A DNA stretch of 64,000 bases. Origin: Opisthorchis felineus. Taxonomy: Eukaryota > Platyhelminthes > Trematoda > Opisthorchiida > Opisthorchiidae. The notes beneath the pieces are model-generated. The model saw only the letters and a program-made list of their open reading frames with translations. It made no database searches and was not told where the DNA came from. Position 1 is the first letter of the stretch. The number at the start of each line of letters is the position of its first letter. The stretch is from NCBI GenBank assembly GCA_004794785.1, contig SJOL01006408.1:1958128-2022127 (forward strand), in the 5' to 3' direction. The position numbers were made by a program, and so were the translations under genes. Below, piece by piece: positions 23,471-34,500 of this stretch.

Positions 23471-26400
23471 AATCCACGGTGGGATGTAAATGTAGAAAGA
23501 GTTCACTTTAAGGTGCAACCTACTGACAGAGTAAGTGAGGTAGACGGCTGTCGATATGGTATAAGCAAGGGAACCCAAATAGTCTAACACCACTGATATA
23601 ATTTGGTCATTTAGCCGCCTTCGGTTGGCGTTGTTAATAAGCTCGGTGTGTTGAAAAAAGCTGCTATCTCCTACTAGGCCAGGTGAGTCTCCTGTAAAAT
23701 TAAGCGTTTAACCTAACTCACTTCCTTGATGCGGTAAACGTCGATACTTTCTTTGACCACTTCGGGGTAGATAAATTAGTGATTAGGAATTGTGGCCTCG
23801 AAAGTTTGATGACAGGAGATGAAAGTATGTATGCATGGCAATGTATTTACACCGACTGTTTCCGGCAAGTGTTGCTTCATTCTTTGATAAAGCTTAATGT
23901 ATAATTTTCCCAATGAGTAAGTGGTTTCGCGCACACAGGTAAATTAGTGCATAAAAGCATGCACTCTGCCATTAACCATAGCGGAAAACAAAAGTAACAC
24001 GTAGCCTAAAAATACCTGGCATCGAGTTACCTTTCTGAATTCCGTGAGACATCACGTGGTGACAGATTGAATTTGACCGCTTTGCACCACCACAAAAGGA
24101 TCCAACGAGGGTCTTTGATTGTCCACAAACCGGATAGTCCTGGAAGGAATAACGCGACCAAAATTATCAAAAGAGGAAGGCGGAGTTTTATTGCCAAGGT
24201 ATATCGTGATATGGTTCCGTAGAGCAACTTAACAGATGGCAACTATCGGGAGCAGTCGAGCGGATACGCATAAACCGACATCCGATCAGGAGACAACTCC
24301 CAGTAATCAGAATGTTCACACCAGGACTGTATCGATAATAACAGCATCGTGGGTAGGAATTACATTCACCGAGTTGTCCAGTGTCTTCTTGACTAGTCGT
24401 AACGAACGGTTGACCTGGCATACAGTCTTCCCGTCACAAACAGGAGCAGACATTCTTGTACAACTAAGCTCCGCCTCCTAACAAAAATCTAACTGTGTAA
24501 CCTCGATTCGGGATGAAACGTTTTCATAAAATTACCCAGTTCAGCAAACAATCCAAAGACCAATCCATTCATGCTCATTGGGTTATCAACCTTCGTCCTA
24601 GTAGTGAAATAATGTGTGCCGAAAAAGTACGGAATGCAACTGAGGACAGTTCGAATCAGGAAGGTCAGATTCCTGAAAGCAACCACTGAATTCCCTAAAT
24701 CTGCTGAGACCCTCAGCTCCACTAGATGCTGACCAGACAGACGACGCCCCTCAGTATGCCGCGCGTCACAGCCTCGTACCAAAGCCAGACAGCGTGAGTC
24801 TGCACTGGATCAAGGTCAGACATTGTCCCTTCAATAAATAGCTTGAGGCCGTTGTAGTTTCGCACTCGCACGCACTCACGCTCTCACACTAGCTTGTTCG
24901 GAATAAAGCTGTTGTGTTCCCTTCGGTGAGTCTTCTTCCGGCACTAGGCACTGGAGCGGGGTCAGCAGTCAGATACAACAGATTGGCGAATCAGCAGATA
25001 TAACAGTTCGTTTATCCAAACGATAACTGTAGTTGAGCATGGCCTGCGTCATACGTCACGCTTATGATTACATTGTTCTCGCCTTCGATTAATAGCCGGT
25101 GACAAGCTGTGTTTCAGTACTAACTCATCTGAGTCTACTGAATGACAGTACTCCTATCCCATTATCCTTAGGGGGTACATAGATACTTAAATAAACAGCA
25201 GTTAAGTTGCTGCGGATCTTTCTTTATCAGTATCCTTGCTGTGGTTCCAGAGGACCTGAAGTGTTGCAGTAAACTCTGCATAACTGAATGTTAGACATGT
25301 CCGGTAAGGGCTCCAACGTAATCCACATCTGAAACACATGAACATGAGGAATTTCCCTTAGTTATGACACTGGATGGGAGCCTGTGAACCCGATTAGAAC
25401 CTGAAAGAATAGGATTGACGAGCAAACTGGCAGAGGCTTGCTGAGATTTATTAGCTGTCAATACCGTTAGCACTAGTCCCACGATGATGTACTGACTTCA
25501 GCTATTATAACACCTAACTTCCCCGCTACAAGGCCGTAGAACCATGCAAAACAGGAGCCGCTCAAGGAGGGCCGTTTCCGTGATAACCATTAGTATTCTT
25601 CCACTGCTAGTAATTTGGGCACACTTATCACAATTTGCCCGTCGGTGCCTGGCGACTGATAAGATGGGTGTGCTGGATGACATTTCCGGAATGTCCATTG
25701 AATGTACGGTCGTTCAAACCACATGTGACGAAAAATTAAGCTGTTCTTTAAACGTCCGCTAAAATTTTCTCGAAAACCTTCGAGGTAACGCCGAAGGCTT
25801 CTACAAAGAAATACGGCATTTATTAGTACCCCTGGAACACCAGGATTTTTTTTAACTAGAAGCACTTTGAAGATGTTGTTTGAATCGTTTGTTCTGGAGC
25901 GAACTTCGATTTAAATTGCACCTAGTTGTTGTCTTGGCTCAATAGATTGTTCTGTTGGACTTCTTGATGATGTGCAGTTGTGTGATTTCTATGTAGTTTT
26001 TTGCAGCCTCTGGTTGGTTTTCATGCAATGAACTCAAAATGCACGCTTGTATTACGAAACTTCTCTTTTTCCGAGGTGGTCGGTTCGTTGTGATGTGAAT
26101 ATGCGCAAAACCTTTGGAAGCAGATTAGTATTATCGCGTTTACTTTGTGATACTAGTCTCTTTTTTGCAATCGCAAGTATTTGTCGTTCTGTTAGAGTAG
26201 TGATTAGAGTTGATGACGCCTCAGGGCATGTTTCTCCATTGCATTCTGATCGTTCAATTAGACATATCGTCATATTCGTGAAAACCTGATGAAACGTGCT
26301 CACAATATACCTAAGGACGTAAAAACGAAGATCCATCGCATTCTACGGCATAATTTAGAAGGCAGTGTCACAGACGTGGAAGTAAGACGAATTAACTATA

Positions 26401-26560
26401 GGCTCATTGCGGCATTTAAGTAACCAAACGAACGAATCGGGTTGCTTAAACATACATCGTTTTACGCCCCATTTTTGTCGCGCCGCCTTGTAAACTGTAT
26501 CCTGTATAGTTAGCGCATGTATGACCACGTGTGCAAGTCAGCAATGAAGGATATTTGCTA
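23471..26560. other. Mostly unassigned; one repeat-D fragment
   Basis: Around 24,490-24,600 (minus) is a repeat-D segment (gtttgctgaactggg, gtttcatcc). At 24,800-24,930, aataaatagc and aataaagctg polyadenylation-like signals and a pyrimidine-rich stretch suggest an old LTR or 3' UTR, but no protein domain is seen. Confidence 0.35.
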
Positions 26561-26569
26561 CTGACGAGA

Positions 26570-27270
26570 ATGTTGGTAGCTCAGGTAGCGTAGATTGGGC
26601 ATTGGTTTGTTGGCTGAGCTGGGCCATTTGATTGCAAATGTTTCATCACCAATCGAGATGACATCACCAATGCGTTGTTAAGGAGAATAGAGGACCATAG
26701 CGATGGGTCGGTGGTTGTGCGTTGAGTAGTGTCGCGCGTGTTTTAATATGCGTGCTGCTAGCCGGGGCTGACCTTCCTTTACTACGTGCAAAGGACCGAT
26801 ATATCAACCGGAGTAATTAGGGAGAGCCGAATATCGGATTAACAAACCAAGAAACAAGAAATTCCTTGAAGTCAGATCAACAAAGGTCACAAACTGGAAC
26901 CCAGAGAGGACAGGGGTCATTCCGGCACCGACCAGAGTACGAGAGCAAGGAAGGCCAAGCTCGAAGGTCACGCGGTCATCGACCGATCAGGACAGAGACT
27001 AACAGATCCACCAATGGAACTACCTAACCGAACCACTCGTGATCGAAGGTCAGCCCCAGCTAGCAGCACTTATATTAACATGCACGCAACACTACTCAGT
27101 GCACAACTACCGATTCCTTGCTACGCGCCCTGACGACGCATAGATGATCTCACCTCAGTTGGTGTTGAAACGTCTGTAATCAGATTGCCCAACTCTGCGA
27201 ACAAACCAACGACCATGGAAGGATGTCTCAGCAACAGTAATTGGTCACGATTTTTTCCTGACCAAGAAAA
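26570..27270. repeat. Large inverted repeat of repeat D (arms about 220 bp)
   Basis: The left arm (26,570-26,790) reads ggtttgttggctgagctggg, then tgctgctagccggggctgac. The reverse complement of the right arm (27,270-27,040) reads ggtttgttcgcagagttggg, then tgctgctagctggggctgac, with matching sequence between. The spacer of about 250 bp is unrelated. Two opposite copies of repeat D, or a foldback element. Confidence 0.75.
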
Positions 27271-28100
27271 TTATTTATAGCCCAATGCACACGCGCCTAG
27301 CAACTCACAATTGAGGGTTTGTTATAGAAAAACGTCTCACCTCTATTTTAGAGCCAATAATAACCGATTTTCCGACTCGAGCCATTTGGTACCTTTGAAG
27401 CTTTGGCTACATGAAATACGCATTCCGACGAGACTTGTAATTTCAAAATCGAAGAACCCATCGTTTTTGGAACATATTTTCGCATCTGCCACGATTCGGG
27501 GCGAAAAGTCGCTTACGGAAAGCGTAAATTTGCACGTAACACTGTTATATTCCCCTTAGGCTACTTAACTTTGACATGACGTCCCCCCCAGTTTGATACA
27601 GTTATTTTAACAGTCATATTGGGATATGTTCTGACTTCTCCTGAGACATCTTATGACTGATTTTGAGTCAGGTTAGCTTAAACATAGACGAGATGAGGCT
27701 GTATAAACAGCCCGTACCAGAAAAAGGTCGGCAACAGTTATATAACCTATTTCCTGAAAGGCCAAAATGCACCCACTTACACCGGGTTGGTGACCGATAA
27801 AACTTCAGTTCCTATAGATATTTGAGGAACTCCGGTCTAGCCCGATCTCTTGCGCCCAGTTTACGACTTAGAAAGGTAAAAAGAGACGCGACACAGTCGA
27901 GCTGTATCGTCAAGGCTTCAGAAGGGGTACCGGATAAAAAGCGACGACGAATAACCACATGACAGTACTACGCACTTCACTTTGAAGGGACAAAATCTCG
28001 CAAAGAACACGTGGGGAGCCGTTGTGACTGACTTGACTAAAGCATCGGCGTGCTACATCTTGTTTAAATTCGGGTTAACTACTCTGTTGATCCACCATTT
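27271..28100. other. No feature recognised
   Basis: Only unassigned ORFs; no repeat match within the window. Confidence 0.4.
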
Positions 28101-28109
28101 GTGGTTCAT

Positions 28110-28230
28110 TATCAGTATTCATGTATGGGCGGGAAGGTCCTGGGTACGAATCGCCCTAGAGATTCTCGACATGTATATTGCTGATAATTCCTAACAAGGG
28201 TGAAACAGCTCTACAGCGATTCTCGGCTTT
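28110..28230 (+). repeat. SINE-like piece with family-1 hammerhead
   Basis: A box-B-like segment (ggtcctgggtacgaatcgcc) precedes a hammerhead remnant at 28,167-28,227: CTGATAA (G8 changed), hairpin attcctaacaagggt, GAAACAGCTCTA, CAGCGA. It abuts the Penelope-like endonuclease that follows. Confidence 0.55.
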
Positions 28231-28234
28231 TCAA

Positions 28235-29010
28235 CACGCATTAACTTGCAGGATGAAACACCCAATGAAGCTGACACACCGGTAACGATTGTACACACAG
28301 GACAAACTGCCAGGGAATTGCACACCAGAATTGGTGAGCATAAAAGGAGGATAAACAAACCACCAAGGAATGTGGAGGAATAACAAACGCTGGTCAAAGA
28401 CTCCGCGATGGCGGTACATGCCTTAGACACGGGACATAGAATAGATTTAAGGAATGTGGAAGTCTTATGACGGGGACTGCGATTCACACCACAGCGGCTG
28501 ATAGCCGAGGCGGTGGAAATTACCAAGCATCACAATCGAGGGTGTGGAACTGGCAGTCTTAGATACGTTGAGGTGATACGTGACTGTGTGGTTATCAATG
28601 CATGTAGAATCATTAGCAAAAACAGGGGGTTGAAATCCCAACCCGACCAAAGTTCACAGAATCCCTCTTCCTTACACAACTGTCGCAGCACTAGCTCATC
28701 CACACAGACGGACGAAAAGTGCAAACGACGTTGAAGAGGGATCATCACGTGGACCGAATCCATCTAGCTTTTCCCATCTGATTCACACTTTGTGACCCAC
28801 CCTAATACACGATATCCCTCGGCCGACACCTAACAGAGATCTAGCTTGACTTAACTGATTGGTTCTCCCTCCGCCTTAAATCTTGACCAACCCCGTAACC
28901 TAGTCACTTGGCCTGACGAAGCTTTTGCGTCAAAAGCGAACGTTGCCCAGCAATAAATCTACCGATTGTTACCAAACTTTTCTGAAAAGAGAAGACATTG
29001 ACTGGGTTTG
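28235..29010 (+). pseudogene. Penelope-like element: GIY-YIG endonuclease and 3' region
   Basis: From about 28,288 the frame reads VHTGQTARELHTRIGEHKRR, then VKDSAMAVHALDTGHRI and LRFTPQRLIAEAVEITKHH. This is the GIY-YIG endonuclease of Penelope-like elements (GQT, RIGEHK, GHRI, EA). A TAA and a TGA interrupt the frame. The following sequence to about 29,000 looks like the element's 3' region. Confidence 0.8.
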
Positions 29011-30240
29011 TCGGGACAGCGTAACTCCATCTACTGTGGTCACAATTCAAAAGTGGGAACTCATAATCTGGTGCACTTTTGCTACGGTATGACACACACC
29101 AATGTCTTGCTCAGCCATATTCAGCATGTTTAAATGGCAGCTGTAGCGACGCACGTAAGACCACACGGTGCGACTATCAGAATGAAAGTAGGGATTCCCG
29201 TTTCTTACTGAACATAGCACCGGCAAAGATGTCCGCAGGAACTCGCAACCTAATGTTTTTGAGGTCCACTTTGAGCAAATATCTACCCCGAAAATTATGC
29301 TCTGGGCGGTTGGAATGAGCTGAGCGATGACTTTAAGTACAGTGTGAAAAAACATTGGTGACTGTCAATAGTGAACAAATTTCTCACCGATAATCAACCA
29401 GAACTAGGTCGCCAGCTCTGCCTTGCAAGCCCGAATTTTCCCGTTTGTCGTATGTGCAAATCGTAATGCTCAACCCAAACGCACATTCAGATAACATTGT
29501 GTTTGATGTGCGGCGGGCATGAAGTTGAGCGTGTAGTGATAGCACGTCTTGTTAACACACTATTAAAATGGCATAATTTTAAGCTCACGAACTTGACTAT
29601 GATGCATTTGTTTACACATAAGTGGCTTCAAAACACTTCCAGAAGCGGCCACGTGTCCGCTCCCAAAACACCCATCAGTCACAATGCAAACGGAAGCGCT
29701 CCTTTGACTAACGTTCTTCCACTCGACTGCATTCACCCTAAACACTCGGTTAAATCTCAAGCCTATAGTCTGGTAGTTAGCAAGCCGTCCGTGAGGAATT
29801 ATGACTAATCAAAAGCAGCTTTCTGACCATTAAGCAGTCAGATGACTTTAGAAATTAGTGGATAACGGATCCAACCAGGAAACACACCAAAACGTAAATA
29901 CTCCGGCTGAACAGACTTTTCGGTGGATGAATCGCTTGGTGGTTACAGTTTGAAACTGTTATTCCAAGGGTCACATGTCCAATCTGTCTGTACCCACTTG
30001 ATGAGTTCCAAAACAGACGGAGGCGATCGTGTAGTTGAGATTTCCGACCGCATTGTTACCTTAAATATCCGAAAACAATTGCTAGGATAGCATTAGTTGT
30101 CTTCTTCCTCAAGTACAATAGGACAAGAACCAAACCACAAATACCAATTGTTGATCAGGTGGCAAATTTTCTGTTCGAAGAAGATTGTTTCACACACAAA
30201 ATGCTACATATTTTTGCAATTTCTCACATGTTGAAGTGTT
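29011..30240. other. No feature recognised
   Basis: ORFs at 29,047-29,355 (minus) and 29,497-29,808 (plus) have no recognisable domain. Confidence 0.4.
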
Positions 30241-30242
30241 GA

Positions 30243-30326
30243 TCAAGTGTTCACATTACTAGCCCGGAGGCCGCCGGTTCGTGAGATGTGCACTGCTGAT
30301 AAAACTGCTGTACAACGCTTCTCGGT
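30243..30326 (+). repeat. SINE head with family-1 hammerhead lacking stem II
   Basis: cccggaggccgccggttcg resembles the tRNA-like B-box half. Then gatgtgcactgctgataaaa, ctgctgtaca and acgcttctcgg follow: both stem I sides and the cleavage region are present, but the stem II hairpin and GAAA are collapsed. Confidence 0.55.
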
Positions 30327-30439
30327 TTCGCAGAGTAAATTGACTCCACTTACAGAACGAAATCTCAATCGAAAATTCCCAAAACTCCCCAAACTACCAA
30401 CAAACCCAGTTGTCCCTAATAAATATCCTCCTCTCGGTA

Positions 30440-30660
30440 CTAATCGGGTTGCTCTACGAGTAATGCGTTTTCGCTACATCGAGTATGGTGCCAAGCGGTC
30501 TTTGTGCAGCACATTCAGTTCAAGATATCATAAACGAGAAGCCCAATTGAGTCTCTCGTTAACGCCAAAGTGACTCGCCAAACAGCATTTTCACCGCAAC
30601 GATGCTTATTTTTGAGTAAAATCAGAATGTCCACTGAGACGCTAATTACATGTTACGGGT
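30440..30660 (+). repeat. Family-2 hammerhead unit body without ribozyme
   Basis: tttgtgcagcacattcagtt, atatcataaacgagaag and tgagtctctcgttaac match 8,630-8,690. No hammerhead core is recognisable at its end. Confidence 0.6.
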
Positions 30661-31049
30661 AGCTCTCTCTGTACAATGTGAGTAGGGCCTACCGAAGCCC
30701 TGGAAACATTATAATATGACGACATCCTACTCAGATAGCGTGATCCAGGGGAAACAGCGGATAATTCGTAAATAGACGATGAAACTGACAGTATGGTGAA
30801 CGCTGACGAAATTATGATGGATTAATCCGGCAAGATAGTTGACAGAGAAAAGCGACATACGTACCGGTTGAATCCTTCCACACGAATCATACTGCTGTTG
30901 TTAGGTTATCGTGACTGGATGAAGCTCTCCGGTACACCGGACACCCGTGATCTGACCTTGGTACTTGTCCGAACGGTGTGTGAATAGGAAACTCCGATTA
31001 GATTAGCCGCGCAATTGTGTTCTAGATCGCCAAACCAGCAGTGGTACAC

Positions 31050-31140
31050 AGCAAATCATCATCATCATCACCATCATTAGTGATCAACAATAGTGCTTTG
31101 CTACTGTATAACCAGAATTTACAAATAATGTCCTGAGCTT
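31050..31140 (-). mobile_element. LINE family A, extreme 3' end only
   Basis: A (GAT)n tail at 31,078-31,054 (minus) preceded by ttattgttgatcac and the aagctcaggac segment seen at the ends of other family A copies. A severely 5'-truncated insertion, 0.2 kb from the SAMM50 stop. Confidence 0.6.
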
Positions 31141-31328
31141 TATAATCCTGAGTAGATCGACTAGGAGAAACTAGAAACTAGGAGAATTGTATTTCTAGGA
31201 AAGACAATCTGCATGGAGACATTGGTTTAACAGGTATAGATCAAGCCGTAAGGCTTACAATCGTAGAGAAAGCAGAAACCAGATGGTGTCTCGTCGCCAT
31301 GGAAAAAAATGGGGGCGTTGTGCGAAGG

Positions 31329-31588
31329 TCACGAATAGGCTATGCCAAAACCAAAGTTGAAGCCCGACTTGAGCAGATCTCCTGGCTGACTCTTGAATGG
31401 CACACAGTAGTTGATTTCTATCCTAAGTAGGCCAGCGAAACGAATGACTAATCCACCGCCCACAACGGCTCGTGGTTGACTGCTTAATTCTGTAAGTAGG
31501 CGACGCGTCAAAGACGTTCGGTCTGGTGCTGATGGGGAGGCGGCAATGCGGTCCAGAATGCGTTGTACTGGAGAGTCCAACGTACTAC
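31329..31588 (-). CDS. SAMM50: SAMM50 exon 8 (C-terminal barrel strands, stop)
   Basis: A 90-bp intron ending cttacaactcag precedes it. It encodes STLDSPVQRILDR, then VVGGGLVIRF, LRIEINYCVPF and GFNFGFGIAYS before TGA at 31,331-31,329. INYCVP matches LNYCVPMG in vertebrate SAM50. The terminal strand fits a mitochondrial beta-signal. Confidence 0.95.
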
Positions 31589-34500
31589 CTGAGTTGTAAG
31601 AAAATCAATATGAGAAAACGGTTACTTTTGGGAGGATAAAGTTTTCAAAAAATCCTTATGAAGGGAGAAGAAAAATACCTGCTAGACAGAAGGCATGGAG
31701 TCGGAAATGGGAGGCAAGAGAACCTTCTTCAGCCCCGAAAAAAGGGAGTGGAGTGTAGAAGTGGGCACCGGTAAGCCAAAATCCATCGGATCCAACTGGT
31801 GAACGAGACGCTGTCGATGTTTGTGTAGTGTCGACCGTCTCGTTGACAACATCAGCCGTCGGGAGGTTGAACTGAGTGGGCTCAAGTAATGGCTGCATAG
31901 GACTAACAGTACGCCACTGAAAACCACGCAGTTCGAGAGGTCCGCCCAAGAAAAAGCGATCAACAATGTGGACCTGTGAATTGAGAGAGCAAACGCAGTA
32001 GAGATAGTATCAAAAGGATGCCAGCACGGTCCCTGCGCGACGGCAAAGCCATGTCAACTTGCGGAAATCGCCGAGAATAGATGGGTGGAGTGTAGAATGT
32101 ATTCGCAGTAGGCTGCGCAAAAGATGTACGTATCTCTGTTAGGTTGATAAGGGGTCATTTGGGACGAAAACATACTGAAACGCATGCGGGTGAAAACGAC
32201 ACATGGCAATGGGAACAAAGAGAAAGAGAGAGAGGAACGAGTGTAGGCACAACCCTCACCCTTAAACTGGAAGTGGCGGTGTAAGAAACAACCGTAGCCG
32301 GACATCAGTATCAGTGGAAAAAAGAACCGGTAACGGCGGATACTACTGATGAGGCATGCGAGTAGTCTTTTTTCTCGCAACTCCGCGGCGAAGGGCTTTC
32401 CTCTTTTTCACCGGTAGGATGGAAGATAGTGAGAGGCGACGGATTGAATATATATTACTGTTTAAACCATGGATGAGCTTTGAGCTTGCTGGAAGAATAG
32501 TAAGATTTCATAGTGCTGCGTAAGCCAGCAAGCAACCAGCATCCAAGCCAAAGAGCTTCAAATGGCGAACCACGCCTAATTTTCCATCCGACCTACGTGG
32601 CAATATAAATGATGTCATCTGTGGAAAAAGGTTGGAAGTTTCATGTGTTGTTCTGTCTGCCAGAGGTGGACAACCCTCTCGTAGTGCTTGTCAAGAATAA
32701 AAACAAAACTCATGGACTTCAGCCCAGTTGACGAACCAATGACGGTCCGTCTGTGTGAGTCAATGAAGCCCTGATTTCAAGGTACTCTACTGTTTTACAA
32801 GCACCAATTCAACCAGGGATCAAAAACACAGACTGCCAAACAAGTGCTACTCAATCAGGTTGAGACGCACTACGAACTAATGCGCAGTTTTCATGGTCTA
32901 CAAGATTCCTTTCAGTCCTGTGGATTACAGAATCATGGCAGTGATCAAGCAAGCATAAAAAACTTTGTTTCAAGTGTATAGTTTACCGCACAAAGAAAAG
33001 CCGGTGTGAAGAACACAGACACAGGTTGCGAGTGACATACCGGATGTCCACTGAGCGAGTGCGTCAATCCCGCAGAACACGTCACCTCACCAACCAACCA
33101 GTTGGTGAGCCGGAAGGGTTTGTGAGTGAGTCCCTCAACCTTGAGCTGAAATGCGCGATCGTCGACAGGTCTGTGAGTGCGAGGGGGGAAGATAGTGTGA
33201 AACAATCAAAGCCCAGTAACTATTAAGAAAAGAACATCAAACAGCATTAACAAGACCCGTTTGAACCGAAACAGCACTTCCTACTTTTGCATGGAAAGTA
33301 TTCGTCGTAAAGACGGCCCTAGTGAGTACCACAGGTTTATTCGGAGGTGAGGACGAAGATAGTACTCACTGGATACTGGACAGACCCATAACTCACATGG
33401 GTGAACGTGATGAACGAGAGGCCCACGTATGCACACAGCATGAATGGAAAGAAAAATGCCTGGGTTCGAAATCGAAACAGTGAACACCCGCTGACCATCC
33501 GAGTTCAGGCACTTGTTTATTTGTTTCGTTTTACCTTACAACAATCCGTACCCTGGATAATATCAACGGTACATCCACTGCGGAAGTCATGCGATGGGCT
33601 CGTTATTGGCCGTCGCGCAGCTACATGTGGAATTTCGCGATTAATCAATCGTCATGTCGAATGATAGACGGCGAGGACACTAAACCTACCAGAACATCAC
33701 CTCACTGTCCTCAAGTAGTCAAATTTCTTAACATTCCATCACATGAATTAAGCCCAGCAGTCACTACGTGTTATCGAACTAGAACCCATTTACACCTTGG
33801 TATAATCAAGGCTGCGGTTCAAAGCAGTTATGTGCCGAAAAAAAGCGATCCGAAACAAAAGCTTACATTTATTCCGCCTCTATCAACGTCTGTTGATTTG
33901 CCTGCCCCAACCACGAAGCCCTGACCAAGCATAAATTGTACAGTTGGACAGATCGCATTTCTTGAGATCCCGCAACACATGGCCGACGATCCTCAGTACC
34001 TATTGACCCATTCGTGTCATTGATATTCTACTGACCTGCCGCTGTATCGTTCCGAGGATAAACCCATCTGTGGTCCCTAACTGTGATGGTACGCGCACCG
34101 ATGGTAACGAAACGTCTGAAAGCTGATTGCCAAGCTCAGTTGAGAGATAAACTGTCACCTGACCAATAGTCCGCGAGATCTTAATCGGTTGGAGCTCGAG
34201 ACTGCATATTCCTCAGTCTAAAACTTTCACGAGAGGGAACAGAAGTCACCGCTGGATGGGGTGAGGATTAAAACATTGCGCTGTTCCGTCCAAATACACC
34301 ACACTCCCACCTATTCATAGTAACGAGTGTCAATGTTATGTATTCCAGTGTTTAAATGTGCGAATCAATGCCTGAATGGTGTGAATTGGCGCACTCTATG
34401 GGCTGAGATGACAATCTCCACCGTAAATACCCGACTGAGATTGATTTCTACTGTACATATGTAGTGGCTGTATTCCTTTCACGCCTAGCCAGCCGACATA

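Noticed and set aside
32263..32310. Minus-strand stretch resembling a missing SAM50 exon (GYGCFLHRHFQF)
   Set aside because: No AG acceptor precedes it and its phases do not fit. The exon at 33,041-33,170 fits both neighbours exactly.
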